DNA of 64,000 nt, taken from the NCBI GenBank assembly GCA_033344775.1, contig JAWPMT010000001.1, forward strand, positions 868,001-932,000. Direction: 5' to 3'. This stretch comes from Cytophagales bacterium (GTDB lineage: Bacteria > Bacteroidota > Bacteroidia > Cytophagales > Cyclobacteriaceae). Position numbers and translations under genes: made by a program. Shown here piece after piece: positions 15,960-24,625 of this stretch. The notes beneath the pieces were generated by a model. That model was not told the origin of the DNA. It searched no databases and saw only the letters and a program-made list of their open reading frames with translations. Numbering within the stretch: position 1 is the stretch's first letter; the number at the start of each line of letters is the position of its first letter.

Positions 15960-17063
15960 TTGAATGTTTGTCTCTTCCCTGCAATACCGCCATATTCGCT
16001 AAATAGCGATTGTTTCTTGAAATATTCTACACGCATAAGGATCAAAGTAGTCCGGGATTATGTCATCGGCTGGACCGTCGCTTTCCTTTTTCTCTCTATC
16101 GTAAGAGGAGTCGGCACAGAAGAACTGGGCAGCCTCCAATTCGGATTTACCGACAGTCTCCTCATGTCCTTCACACTAGGGCCGATGATGGGCTTGATTT
16201 CCGGAATTGCGCAAGTATGGGCGGAAGAAAAGTGGTATCGGCGTGTTCCTATTCGTCGTTTATTGTTGATCAGGTTCGTTTACGGGATCTTGTTCCTGGG
16301 TTCGCTGATCACGATTGCCTACTTTACTTATCAGGCCTTTTTCGGCACGGACATCAGCCTGGTCACTTTTGCTTTTGATACCGGTAGTGGAGCTATCTAT
16401 TTCTTCGTGATTGTCACAGATTTTGTACTGGTTGTGATCCGACAAGTCAGTGTCATGCTCGGTGAAGGAAACCTGGGTAAGCTACTTCAAGGTAAATTTT
16501 ACCACCCCAGGGAAGAAGATCGGATTTTCATGTTCCTGGATTTGCAATCTTCCACTTCTCACGCAGAAAAACTCGGACATATTCAATACAGTTCCCTTAT
16601 TCAGGATTGTTTCAATGACCTGGGAGTGGTCATGGAAAATGAGGCAGAGATCTATCAATACGTGGGTGATGAAGTGGTCCTGACCTGGCCCTTTGATCGT
16701 GGAGTTAAGCAAAACAATGCTATTCAGGCATTCTATCGATTCAAAGATCACCTGAATGCAAAAGCGACTGATTATGAATCCAAATATGGGATCATCCCCT
16801 TTTTCAAAGCCGGACTCCATGGAGGTACCGTCACTGTAACTGAAATTGGAAAATACAAAAAGGAAATTGCTTATCATGGCGACCCGATCAATACTGCTGC
16901 AAGGATTCAAGGGCAATGCAACGCTCTTGGTGCCGAATTGTTGATCTCCAGCGCACTCATGGAATCATTTGATCAGGAACCTTACTTAATCGAAAACGCA
17001 GGTCATATCCATTTAAAAGGGAAAGAACACCAAATGGAATTGTACAAAATCACGAAAAAATAA
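15960..17063 (+). CDS. Membrane-bound class III adenylate/guanylate cyclase
   Basis: 367 residues. The N-terminal half holds about four membrane segments (residues 35-165). The C-terminal half is a class III cyclase catalytic domain, with metal-binding Asp in F-L-D-L-Q-S-S-T and Y-V-G-D-E-V-V, and the Asn/Arg pair of the transition state in G-D-P-I-N-T-A-A-R-I-Q. It forms a cyclic nucleotide as a homodimer. Adenine versus guanine choice cannot be settled by eye, although the Lys in F-F-K-A-G-L-H fits ATP. No cNMP-binding regulator is adjacent. The first 20 residues may be over-called; a later start is possible. Confidence 0.9.
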   Translation: MNVCLFPAIPPYSLNSDCFLKYSTRIRIKVVRDYVIGWTVAFLFLSIVRGVGTEELGSLQFGFTDSLLMSFTLGPMMGLISGIAQVWAEEKWYRRVPIRRLLLIRFVYGILFLGSLITIAYFTYQAFFGTDISLVTFAFDTGSGAIYFFVIVTDFVLVVIRQVSVMLGEGNLGKLLQGKFYHPREEDRIFMFLDLQSSTSHAEKLGHIQYSSLIQDCFNDLGVVMENEAEIYQYVGDEVVLTWPFDRGVKQNNAIQAFYRFKDHLNAKATDYESKYGIIPFFKAGLHGGTVTVTEIGKYKKEIAYHGDPINTAARIQGQCNALGAELLISSALMESFDQEPYLIENAGHIHLKGKEHQMELYKITKK

Positions 17064-17122
17064 AATTTTCATACAGGGATTTCTCCCAAACGTTGTTATC
17101 CATCTAACCAACCAACCTAATC

Positions 17123-18427
17123 ATGCGGAAACAACGAAATGCCTGTAGGGTATGGCATGTATGGGGTTATCCTCTATTCATGGCATCACTTGTCTTTTCG
17201 TGCGTATATCCATACGAGCTTGAGATTTTTGAAGATGCTTCGGCGTTGGTGGTGGATGCCACACTGACCAATGAGACCAAAGCGCATCTCGTACAACTAA
17301 CTTTTACCGAACGCTTGGACAGCTCACGATTCCGTCCGGTGACGTCTGCTGCAGTCAACTATCTATCCAATGACGCGCGGATCCCATTGAGAGAAGCCAA
17401 ACCCGGCCAATACATCACAGATTCCAGTTTTGCCGGTATTCCCGGACAGGCGTACCAACTAGAGATCACCCTCTCGAATGGGCAACAATACTTATCAACG
17501 GAAGAAACGCTCATCGCACCTGTGGAAATAGATAGTATTTACGGCAGGTTTTTGGTTGTGCCGGCAGATTTCAATGAAACGAATCTGGATGGCGTGCAGA
17601 TTTTCCTGGATTCCCATTCGGATGCTACAGAACATCACAATTTTAGGTATGAATTCCAAGAAAGTTATGCGGTAGATGTCCCCTATCCTTCGAAGTATGA
17701 CCACCGAGGATCAGTCTCAGAAGGGAACTTTGAAGTATTCCTACGCGAGCGACCGTTAGGTCGGTGTTATCGCAAAAGACAACAATCCCGAACACTGATC
17801 AGCACAACTCGAAATTTAAGTGAAAACAGGATTTCCGAATATCCACTGAAATTCATCAATGAGTGGTTACCAGACCTGGCCTATGATTATCGAATTGGCG
17901 TAAGACAGTATACCATTTCCGACGATACTTACGATTTCTTTCGGCAACTTAGGGATATCAACGAATCTCCGGGGAGTCTATCAGATCGACAATTAGGTAC
18001 CCTTACTGGAAATATCAAACCCCAGGAAGGAACGACTCTTCCGGTATTGGGATACTTTGAAACAGCAGGCGTTTCTGAAGTCAGGAGGACATTTAGTCGC
18101 CATGATTTCATTGATGATGGCATCCAGACGTTTGATTGGGTCTGCCCGCTCGATAGCATCTGGACCGGATGTACGATAGATTATGAACTGTCAATACCAT
18201 TTCTTTTTGAACGAGAAGAAATTGTTGATATCATAGGTGAAGACACCATCACCAGAAACGTACCCTACTTTGACTGGGGTCGACTGGACGGAGCTGTAAA
18301 CGGAGAATGCGAATGGGTCATTACTGATATCAGAGGACAGTTCGCCTTTGTTACCTGGGGCTACTGTGGCGACTGCACATGGCATGGACTTTACGATAAA
18401 CCTGAAGTCTGGGAGGACCTCCCTTAA
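17123..18427 (+). CDS. DUF4249 domain lipoprotein, first tandem copy
   Basis: 434 residues. An N-terminal hydrophobic segment ends in the lipobox-like L-V-F-S-C with Cys27 as lipidation site, followed by the DUF4249 opening Y-P-Y-E-L-E-I-F-E-D-A-S-A-L-V-V-D-A-T-L-T. The C terminus has a paired Cys motif, C-G-D-C-T-W-H-G-L-Y-D. DUF4249 proteins are Bacteroidota surface or periplasmic lipoproteins usually found next to a TonB-dependent receptor. None is nearby, which is unusual. It is closely similar over its full length to the next gene. Confidence 0.9.
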   Translation: MRKQRNACRVWHVWGYPLFMASLVFSCVYPYELEIFEDASALVVDATLTNETKAHLVQLTFTERLDSSRFRPVTSAAVNYLSNDARIPLREAKPGQYITDSSFAGIPGQAYQLEITLSNGQQYLSTEETLIAPVEIDSIYGRFLVVPADFNETNLDGVQIFLDSHSDATEHHNFRYEFQESYAVDVPYPSKYDHRGSVSEGNFEVFLRERPLGRCYRKRQQSRTLISTTRNLSENRISEYPLKFINEWLPDLAYDYRIGVRQYTISDDTYDFFRQLRDINESPGSLSDRQLGTLTGNIKPQEGTTLPVLGYFETAGVSEVRRTFSRHDFIDDGIQTFDWVCPLDSIWTGCTIDYELSIPFLFEREEIVDIIGEDTITRNVPYFDWGRLDGAVNGECEWVITDIRGQFAFVTWGYCGDCTWHGLYDKPEVWEDLP

Positions 18428-18523
18428 AATGCACATCGTAGCACTTCATAAACGATCCTATCCACATGATACTCCTAAAGAGAAGCTATCACTAAGCTTC
18501 TATTCACGAAAATTCACCCAATC

Positions 18524-19834
18524 ATGAGGAAACTACTGAAAGCTTGTGAGGAGTTGAAACAATGGAAGGTCTGTATATATCCTGCGATCATCTCACTACT
18601 TTTCTTTTCGTGCGTCTATCCATACGAACTTGAGATTTTTGAAGAAGCTTCTGCGTTGGTTGTGGATGCTACACTGACCAATGAGACTAAAGCACATATG
18701 GTGCAACTTACTTTTTCCGAACGCCTGGACAGTTCATCATTCCGCCCAGTAAGTTCTGCGGTTGTCAATTATCTATCGAATGGCCAGCGGATCTCATTGC
18801 GAGAAGCCAAACCAGGCCAATACATCACGGATTCTAGTTTTGCAGGTATTCCTGGACAGACTTACCAATTAGAGATCGCACTCTCGGATGGACAGCAATA
18901 TCTATCCTCGGAAGAAACGCTCTTAGCTCCAGTGGAAATAGATAGTGTTTATGGCAGGTTCGTGGTGGTCCCTGCTGATTTCAATGAAACCAATCTGGAT
19001 GGTGTGCAGCTATTTCTGGATGCACATTCTGATGCTACGGAACACCATAATTTTCGGTATGAGTTCCAGGAAAGTTATGCGGTAGACGTGCCGTACCCCT
19101 CGAAATATGATTATAGCGGAACCTTAAGTTCCTTTCAGGTATTTCCCAGGGAACGTGATTTAGGCCGATGTTATCGAAAAAGGCAACAGTCAAGGACCCT
19201 GATCAGTACCACGCGCAATCTCAGTGAAAATCGAATTTCTGAATACCCTTTGAAATTCGTCAATGAATGGCTGCCCGATCTGGCCTATGATTATCGCATT
19301 GGTGTCCGACAATACACCATCTCCGATGACACTTACGATTTCTTTCGACAATTAAGAGACATCAATGAATCAGCCGGTTCTCTGTCCGATCGCCAGTTGG
19401 GCACACTCAAAGGCAATATCAGTCCACAGCCCGGCACAACCATGCCCGTGTTGGGCTATTTCGAGGCTGCTGGGGTGTCGGAAGCAAGGCGCACACTTAG
19501 CTACCGGGATTTTCTGGACGATGGCATTCAAACGCAAGAGTGGATCTGCCCCTTGGACAGCATCTGGACCAACTGTGTGGTGGATTATGAAGTGCCCGTA
19601 CGAGTCATATTCCAACGAGAGGACATCAGGATCGAAAATGGAGATACGATCACAAGAATTGCTAACTTTTTTAATTGGAGTCGATTGGACGCATCCCTCA
19701 ATGGACCCTGTGAAGGTGAAAGGGTCATTACTGACATCAGAGGAAATTTCGCTTTTTTTACCTGGAAATATTGCGGTGATTGCACCTGGCATGGGCTCTA
19801 TGATCGACCGGAAGTATGGGAGGTAGTACCCTAG
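18524..19834 (+). CDS. DUF4249 domain lipoprotein, second tandem copy
   Basis: 436 residues, aligning end to end with the upstream gene. The lipobox is L-F-F-S-C with Cys30, the core Y-P-Y-E-L-E-I-F is identical, and the same C-G-D-C-T-W-H-G-L-Y-D ending is present. Differences concentrate in the signal peptide, in the loop near residue 200 (T-L-S-S-F-Q in place of S-V-S-E-G-N-F-E) and in the strand before the final Cys pair. The two genes are 96 bases apart and clearly arose by tandem duplication. Function is unknown; a role in ligand capture for an unlinked receptor is inference. Confidence 0.9.
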   Translation: MRKLLKACEELKQWKVCIYPAIISLLFFSCVYPYELEIFEEASALVVDATLTNETKAHMVQLTFSERLDSSSFRPVSSAVVNYLSNGQRISLREAKPGQYITDSSFAGIPGQTYQLEIALSDGQQYLSSEETLLAPVEIDSVYGRFVVVPADFNETNLDGVQLFLDAHSDATEHHNFRYEFQESYAVDVPYPSKYDYSGTLSSFQVFPRERDLGRCYRKRQQSRTLISTTRNLSENRISEYPLKFVNEWLPDLAYDYRIGVRQYTISDDTYDFFRQLRDINESAGSLSDRQLGTLKGNISPQPGTTMPVLGYFEAAGVSEARRTLSYRDFLDDGIQTQEWICPLDSIWTNCVVDYEVPVRVIFQREDIRIENGDTITRIANFFNWSRLDASLNGPCEGERVITDIRGNFAFFTWKYCGDCTWHGLYDRPEVWEVVP

Positions 19835-19915
19835 AGAATGAATCAATCTGACTCCTGCTGATCAACATAATGCTTTACTGATCCCAAAGTGATTACAGAA
19901 AGGCCCTTGCCTAAT

Positions 19916-20116
19916 CTAAATTTCTAAAATCTCGAAATCCGCGCCTTTACCAAACTGTGTAAGCTGGCTCATCTTGTAAGTCTCGAGGGTGGTAAGATCT
20001 TTCAATAAGAAGTCTCTGGGAAGGATTTTCTCCAACCGAAACTCAAGCACTTCTCCGAAGTTGGTGAGTCGATATTTCTTACCAGTCCTTAGACTGCTAT
20101 AGGCCAATCCTTTCAT
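19916..20116 (-). CDS. Small conserved protein of unknown function (66 residues)
   Basis: A compact, charged, probably soluble protein with M-K-G-L-A-Y-S-S-L-R-T-G-K-K-Y-R-L-T-N-F-G-E-type strands and a regular hydrophobic pattern suggesting a small beta barrel. Its coding pattern is clean, and I believe similar short proteins occur in other Cytophagales, but I cannot name the family. It is encoded alone, between the DUF4249 pair and the FKBP genes. Confidence 0.65.
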   Translation of the reverse strand: MKGLAYSSLRTGKKYRLTNFGEVLEFRLEKILPRDFLLKDLTTLETYKMSQLTQFGKGADFEILEI

Positions 20117-20370
20117 AAGTGCTCGAAGTTAATGAGGGACGATAAAAAAACGATTAACAGACAAAAGTGTTCGATCAATTTTCCGTAAATTCTGAATCAA
20201 GTAATATTTCTGAGCAACTCCTAACTGAATGTAATTCTTAAGATCTAATATGTCGGTAAGAAAATTGAATCATCCTCTGTGGGTTTAATGAGGTTTGAAG
20301 CACCATCTCCCGTCCCCACTTTTCCATCGATGAAAAAGGCAAAATTCTATAGGTTCCCCACCTTGGAGCA
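20117..20370. other. Intergenic stretch without a recognisable gene
   Basis: About 250 bases with no coding frame of interest on either strand. The part next to 20116 must hold the promoter of the 66-residue protein. I see no repeat or structured RNA except the terminator that follows. Confidence 0.5.
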
Positions 20371-20398
20371 AAAAAAGCCCTCTAAATAGAGAGCTTAT
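20368..20398 (-). terminator. Intrinsic terminator of the folC-trmB-FKBP transcript
   Basis: Read on the minus strand: AGCTCTC, loop TATTTA, GAGGGCT, then TTTTTT (20396 down to 20371). It lies about 50 bases after the last FKBP stop. Confidence 0.75.
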
Positions 20399-20442
20399 TG
20401 ATATCAACGGACTTGTTTAGACCAATTAGGACCAAACTTTCA

Positions 20443-20919
20443 TCAATTGGTTACTTCCATCAATTGAATCGTGAAGATCAGGTTGGCATTTGCTGGAATA
20501 AATCCTGGAATCCCCTGGGGTCCATAAGCCAGGCCGGAAGGAATGTACAGTGTAATATCGCCACCTTCTTGTATCAGCGGAATACCAATTTGCCAGCCTT
20601 CAATCAAATTATTTAATTGAAAGGAAGTTCCTTCATTCGAATCAAAAACGTCCCCATTCAGCAATGTCCCTTCATAACCCACTCGAACTGTACCGGTCAA
20701 TTCAGGAGTTGGTCCATTTCCCTGTTCTCGAATGACGTAGCGTAATCCGCTTGGATCTGTCTGAGCTGTAATGTTATTATCAGCGAGGTATTCATCCAGA
20801 ATCTCGAGATCTATCGCCATCTGCTCTTCAAACGATACGAATATTACTTCTTGTTCCTTCAAACAACTACTAAGGGCAACCAATGTGCCCATACAAATCA
20901 TCAGTAATTTACTTTTCAT
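20443..20919 (-). CDS. FKBP-type peptidyl-prolyl isomerase lipoprotein, copy A
   Basis: 158 residues. The signal ends at a lipobox with Cys19 (A-L-S-S-C), then a 55-residue helical linker leads into an FKBP domain (G-T-V-R-V-G-Y-E-G-T-L-L-N-G-D-V-F-D-S-N and I-P-S-G-L-A-Y-G). It catalyses proline cis-trans isomerisation, probably as a periplasm-facing folding factor. Paralogue of the upstream neighbour, 13 bases away, and likely co-transcribed with trmB and folC. Confidence 0.92.
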   Translation of the reverse strand: MKSKLLMICMGTLVALSSCLKEQEVIFVSFEEQMAIDLEILDEYLADNNITAQTDPSGLRYVIREQGNGPTPELTGTVRVGYEGTLLNGDVFDSNEGTSFQLNNLIEGWQIGIPLIQEGGDITLYIPSGLAYGPQGIPGFIPANANLIFTIQLMEVTN

Positions 20920-20932
20920 CTCAGTGGCTTAA

Positions 20933-21397
20933 TTATTCCCAGATATCAATGATCTCCACGGTAAACGTAATGACCGTATTTTGAGGAATACTCCCAGATT
21001 GAGTGCCTCTGGTGCCATAGGCCAATCCTGAGGGAATGTACAAGGACATTCTTCCACCTTCCTGAATATATGGCAGTCCGATGATCCACCCTTCGATCAT
21101 GTTTGAAAGTCGGAAGGTAAATTCCGAGTTGCTGTCAAAAACTTCTCCATCAAGGAAGGTTCCTTCATAAGCTGCAACAATCCCGCTGGCAGGCTCGGGA
21201 GTTAGACCTTCACCCTGCTCGTGGATGACATACCTCAATCCACTGGCATCAATCTGGGCGGTAATGTTATTTGCCGCAAGGAAACTATCAATCAATTCCG
21301 TATCTACAGCCAATTGTTGTTCAAAGGTGAGTTCGTCATCGTCTTTACACCCCACCAAGGACCCTAAAACAAAAAGACAAAGTATAAATCGCTTCAT
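20933..21397 (-). CDS. FKBP-type peptidyl-prolyl isomerase lipoprotein, copy B
   Basis: 154 residues with lipobox Cys17 (S-L-V-G-C), the same linker (F-L-A-A-N-N-I-T-A-Q-I-D-A-S-G-L-R-Y-V-I) and an FKBP fold (A-A-Y-E-G-T-F-L-D-G-E-V-F-D-S-N, I-P-S-G-L-A-Y-G). Clearly duplicated with copy A. Active-site aromatics are retained (Y-E-G-T, V-F-D-S, W-I-I-G-L-P), so both may be active. Confidence 0.92.
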   Translation of the reverse strand: MKRFILCLFVLGSLVGCKDDDELTFEQQLAVDTELIDSFLAANNITAQIDASGLRYVIHEQGEGLTPEPASGIVAAYEGTFLDGEVFDSNSEFTFRLSNMIEGWIIGLPYIQEGGRMSLYIPSGLAYGTRGTQSGSIPQNTVITFTVEIIDIWE

Positions 21398-21407
21398 TCA
21401 GTAATGA

Positions 21408-22061
21408 TTAAAATTGAAATTTCATGTATTTGATTTTTTCTCCTTTGTCGGAGAAAAGTTTCTCGTATTTGGTTTGGATGCCAAAATGCTCGGACATCAG
21501 GTCGGATTCGTACAAGTCATGGGTGTAGCTCAAATTTCGTACCGGAAATTGTTGCTCCAGGACTTCAAGTGTCCAATCGAATAAAGGCGTATTATCCGTT
21601 TTGAACTTGAACCAACCATCTTTTTTCAAGGCGTGTTTGTAAAGATTGAGGTATCGCGGAAAAGTCAGCCTTCGCTTTTCATCCCTGTCTCGAGGACGAG
21701 GATCAGGAAAAGTCAACCACATTTCAGACACTTCACCTTCTTCGAAAAATTTCTCAAAATAATGCAGTTGTGTTCTTAAGAAAGCCACGTTACCCAACTT
21801 TTCATCTTCTGCCATTTTACTCCCCACCCAGATTCGGTCACCTTTGATGTCGATCCCGATAAAATTTCGATCTGGATATACCCTGGACAGGCCAATGGTG
21901 TATTCCCCTTTCCCACAGCCCAGCTCAACGACTAAGTCGTTTCCATTGCCGAACATGGTACTTCTCCAATTACCCTTGATCTTTTCGAATAGTTCCTTTC
22001 CCGGTTCCAGCACGTTTTCCCGTGCAAAATTCTCACTGTATCTTTTATGCTTTTGCCTCAC
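21408..22061 (-). CDS. trmB: tRNA (guanine-N7-)-methyltransferase
   Basis: Methylates N7 of G46 in tRNA. The 217-residue protein has the SAM motif V-V-E-L-G-C-G-K-G-E-Y-T near residue 45, then G-I-D-I-K-G-D-R, and the family signature L-T-F-P-D-P-R-P-R-D-R-D-E-K-R-R-L. The start overlaps the folC stop by four bases (ATGA type), so translation is coupled. Confidence 0.96.
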   Translation of the reverse strand: MRQKHKRYSENFARENVLEPGKELFEKIKGNWRSTMFGNGNDLVVELGCGKGEYTIGLSRVYPDRNFIGIDIKGDRIWVGSKMAEDEKLGNVAFLRTQLHYFEKFFEEGEVSEMWLTFPDPRPRDRDEKRRLTFPRYLNLYKHALKKDGWFKFKTDNTPLFDWTLEVLEQQFPVRNLSYTHDLYESDLMSEHFGIQTKYEKLFSDKGEKIKYMKFQF

Positions 22062-23341
22062 AAATCATTGATTTCTGCGACCACAAAAGTACTGCCACAA
22101 ATTAATATACAATCATTTTCACCCGCCTGAGTCTTCGCTTCTGCCATAGCAATATTAACATTAGCGAAAGCTGCTCCGTGCATCCCAACATCCATTGCTG
22201 CTATTTTCAAAGCACTCAAAGGAAGTGCACGCGGCACCTGACTTTGTGTGAAATAGTAGATCGCATCTTTGGGCAGTATGGTTAGAACCGTCGACAGGTC
22301 CTTTTCCCTCACTAACCCCAGTACAATTCGCAATTTATCGACAGGCCATTGCCGCACCTGATGAAAAAGCGCTTTCAACCCCTGCTCATTGTGACTCACA
22401 TCTGCTACTACCAACGGGTTTCGGCTCAAAAGCTGCATGCGGCCTTTCAATTGGAATTTTGCCAACCCCTGACGAATAGCCTGTTCATTGATTTCTGCGT
22501 ATTTGGGTCTCAATTTCTCCAGGACCTCCAACACACCCGGCAGATTGTCCAGCACATAATCTGCCGCACTATTCACTTCCAATGATTCGTACATTAAGGT
22601 TTCACCGACCTGCAAATCAATCGTTTGTTTTCCTATTGGTCCTTCTTTACTTTCCCATCGGTAGCGATCTCTCGATACGATCAATTCACTATCGAGCGAT
22701 CGGGCTTTCTCTTCAAAAACATGTATAATCTCTGGCTGATCACTGCCCAGCACCGTAGGAACATTTGGTTTGATGATCCCAGCCTTTTCCCCAGCAATGG
22801 CCGCAAGCGTATTTCCCAGCATGTCCATGTGGTCCATGCCAATTTTGGTGATCAAAGCAACTTCAGGAGTGATCACATTGGTACTATCCAGTCTGCCACC
22901 TAATCCTGTTTCAATGATCGCTATGTCAACTTCTTGCTTACTGAAATACCAAAAAGCCATGGCTACAGTAATCTCAAAAAACGATGGCTGGATGGTTTTG
23001 ATCTGTGGCTGGATCAATTCAGTGAATGCAATGACTTCCTCCTCATGAATAGGTTGACCATTCAAAGTGATGCGCTCCGTGAAGGACTTGAGATGTGGTG
23101 AAGTATAGCAGCCTGTATGATATCCCGCCTCGATCAGAATCGCATTCAGCATGGCTGCACTGGACCCTTTCCCATTGGTACCGGCAATATGTATGGACTT
23201 GAATGTCTGCTCCGGATTACCTAAAGCCTCCAATAATGCACGGGTATTGGTCAAGTCTTTTTTGAACGCACTTTTCCCCACCTTCTGGTACATAGGTAGT
23301 TGCGAAAAAAGAAAGTCCAGGGTTTCCTGATAGGTCTTCAA
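22058..23341 (-). CDS. folC: Bifunctional dihydrofolate/folylpolyglutamate synthase
   Basis: Adds glutamate to dihydropteroate and folates. The 427-residue protein has the P-loop G-T-N-G-K-G-S at 54-60, the Mur-ligase-like S-P-H-L segment near 80, and a C-terminal domain containing D-V-S-H-N-E-Q-G. It lies downstream of a TonB-like gene (13 bases) and upstream of trmB (four-base overlap), in the same minus-strand run. Confidence 0.96.
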   Translation of the reverse strand: MKTYQETLDFLFSQLPMYQKVGKSAFKKDLTNTRALLEALGNPEQTFKSIHIAGTNGKGSSAAMLNAILIEAGYHTGCYTSPHLKSFTERITLNGQPIHEEEVIAFTELIQPQIKTIQPSFFEITVAMAFWYFSKQEVDIAIIETGLGGRLDSTNVITPEVALITKIGMDHMDMLGNTLAAIAGEKAGIIKPNVPTVLGSDQPEIIHVFEEKARSLDSELIVSRDRYRWESKEGPIGKQTIDLQVGETLMYESLEVNSAADYVLDNLPGVLEVLEKLRPKYAEINEQAIRQGLAKFQLKGRMQLLSRNPLVVADVSHNEQGLKALFHQVRQWPVDKLRIVLGLVREKDLSTVLTILPKDAIYYFTQSQVPRALPLSALKIAAMDVGMHGAAFANVNIAMAEAKTQAGENDCILICGSTFVVAEINDL

Positions 23342-23354
23342 TGCTCGGGGGCAA

Positions 23355-24230
23355 TTACTTTGATTTGATCACAAAAGTAATTTTACCTGAGGAAGTAGGA
23401 GCAGTTTTATAGGTAGAAGTCTTACTGAATGTCAGCCGCTCTACCGCTTGTCGGTAATATTTCTCAACCGAAGGAGAAACGGTACTCAGAATTGGAATAG
23501 TCTTGATGATATACCCTTCATCGTCAATCGTGATCTCGTAGACTATCTTTCCAGTCTCTTGTGAGTCATCATAAGGAGTCGGCTCAAAGTCCCAGATCCA
23601 GCCACTGAGTTCCAGACTGGCACCCTCTTGCCCGGTCACGTTACCATACAGGGCTCTTTCATCAATTTCAGCCTCAGGATCTCCTTCCTGGCCGTCCTTA
23701 TTAGATTGTCCGCGATTATCGCTGGTCTCCGTTTCTTCAGGCAAAGCCACCTCAGGCTGTTCTTCTTGGGGCTCTTCAACAGGTTCTTCTACTACAGGCT
23801 CAGGAACTACCTCCGTTTCCGTAGGCGCTTCGATCACTTCTTCCACAACCTCTTCCACCGGTTCTTCAGGTGTGTCTTCTACTTCCTGGCTCACCTCTTC
23901 GTTCTCCGCGACTTCTTGTTGATCAGGGCTATTGATATCTTCTGTTTCTGCAGGTTGATCGGCCGGTTCAGTCACTTCCTGGACCTCCTCCTGTACCAGC
24001 TGTTCTACTGGAGTTTCCGGTTGAGGCGTTTCCTGAACGGGTGGCTGAGTAGGAGTAGCGGGTCGTCCAGTGTCCTGTAATCCAAAACTTAATTCGATAC
24101 CGTATTCAGGAATGGGCGGAAAGGGTTCTTTCCAGGCGACCAAAAAGTACAGCAAAAGCAAGAACACCAGCTGGATACCACCGGTGATCAGTGCACTTTT
24201 TCGATTATTCTTTTGTTCTTCCTGATCCAT
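23355..24230 (-). CDS. TonB/TolA-like energy transducer
   Basis: 291 residues: one N-terminal membrane segment (about 15-31), a very long Glu/Pro/Val-rich linker (residues 55-185) able to span the periplasm, and a C-terminal domain (I-V-Y-E-I-T-I-D-D-E-G-Y-I-I-K-T-I-P) resembling the TonB/TolA fold. It would carry energy from the ExbB/ExbD-like motor encoded just upstream to an outer-membrane partner. Its acidic linker is unusual, since TonB linkers are more often Pro/Lys-rich. TonB versus TolA cannot be decided from sequence. Confidence 0.82.
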   Translation of the reverse strand: MDQEEQKNNRKSALITGGIQLVFLLLLYFLVAWKEPFPPIPEYGIELSFGLQDTGRPATPTQPPVQETPQPETPVEQLVQEEVQEVTEPADQPAETEDINSPDQQEVAENEEVSQEVEDTPEEPVEEVVEEVIEAPTETEVVPEPVVEEPVEEPQEEQPEVALPEETETSDNRGQSNKDGQEGDPEAEIDERALYGNVTGQEGASLELSGWIWDFEPTPYDDSQETGKIVYEITIDDEGYIIKTIPILSTVSPSVEKYYRQAVERLTFSKTSTYKTAPTSSGKITFVIKSK

Positions 24231-24235
24231 ACCGC

Positions 24236-24625
24236 TTAATTGGGTTTTGTAGCGATGGACACCTTCGCTTCCAGAGCTGTTGCAATAGATGCAACTGCTA
24301 CCATATCCTCAACGGGTACCGATTTGTCACAATGCAATACCACTACCCCTTCTTTCCCTTCGAACGCTGTTCTTAATACGGCTTCCATCTGATTAATGTT
24401 TACCTGACGGTCATCCACAAAGTATTTCCGCTCCTTGGTAATGGTCACGCTTACTTTTTGCATTACGATAGTAGAGCTCTTGGAAGTCGGGAGGTTTACC
24501 GGCAAACCAGAGGGCGTTATAAAGGAGGCCGTAAGCATGAAAAAGATCAACAACAGAAAGATCACATCCGTCATTGAGGACATGCTGAAAGCAGCATCGA
24601 TCTTATGTTTTTGCTTCAGGTTCAT
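24236..24625 (-). CDS. ExbD/TolR family proton-channel subunit
   Basis: 129 residues. One membrane helix near the N terminus with the essential aspartate in S-S-M-T-D-V-I-F-L-L-L-I-F-F, then a periplasmic alpha/beta domain. Forms the stator core with the ExbB/TolQ protein. Overlaps the upstream exbB-like gene by four bases and precedes the TonB-like gene by five. Confidence 0.94.
   Translation of the reverse strand: MNLKQKHKIDAAFSMSSMTDVIFLLLIFFMLTASFITPSGLPVNLPTSKSSTIVMQKVSVTITKERKYFVDDRQVNINQMEAVLRTAFEGKEGVVVLHCDKSVPVEDMVAVASIATALEAKVSIATKPN

Noticed and set aside
23628-24080. Plus-strand ORF of 150 codons rich in Phe, Arg and Leu
   Set aside because: It is the antisense shadow of the Glu/Pro-rich linker of the TonB-like gene; composition follows from that codon bias.
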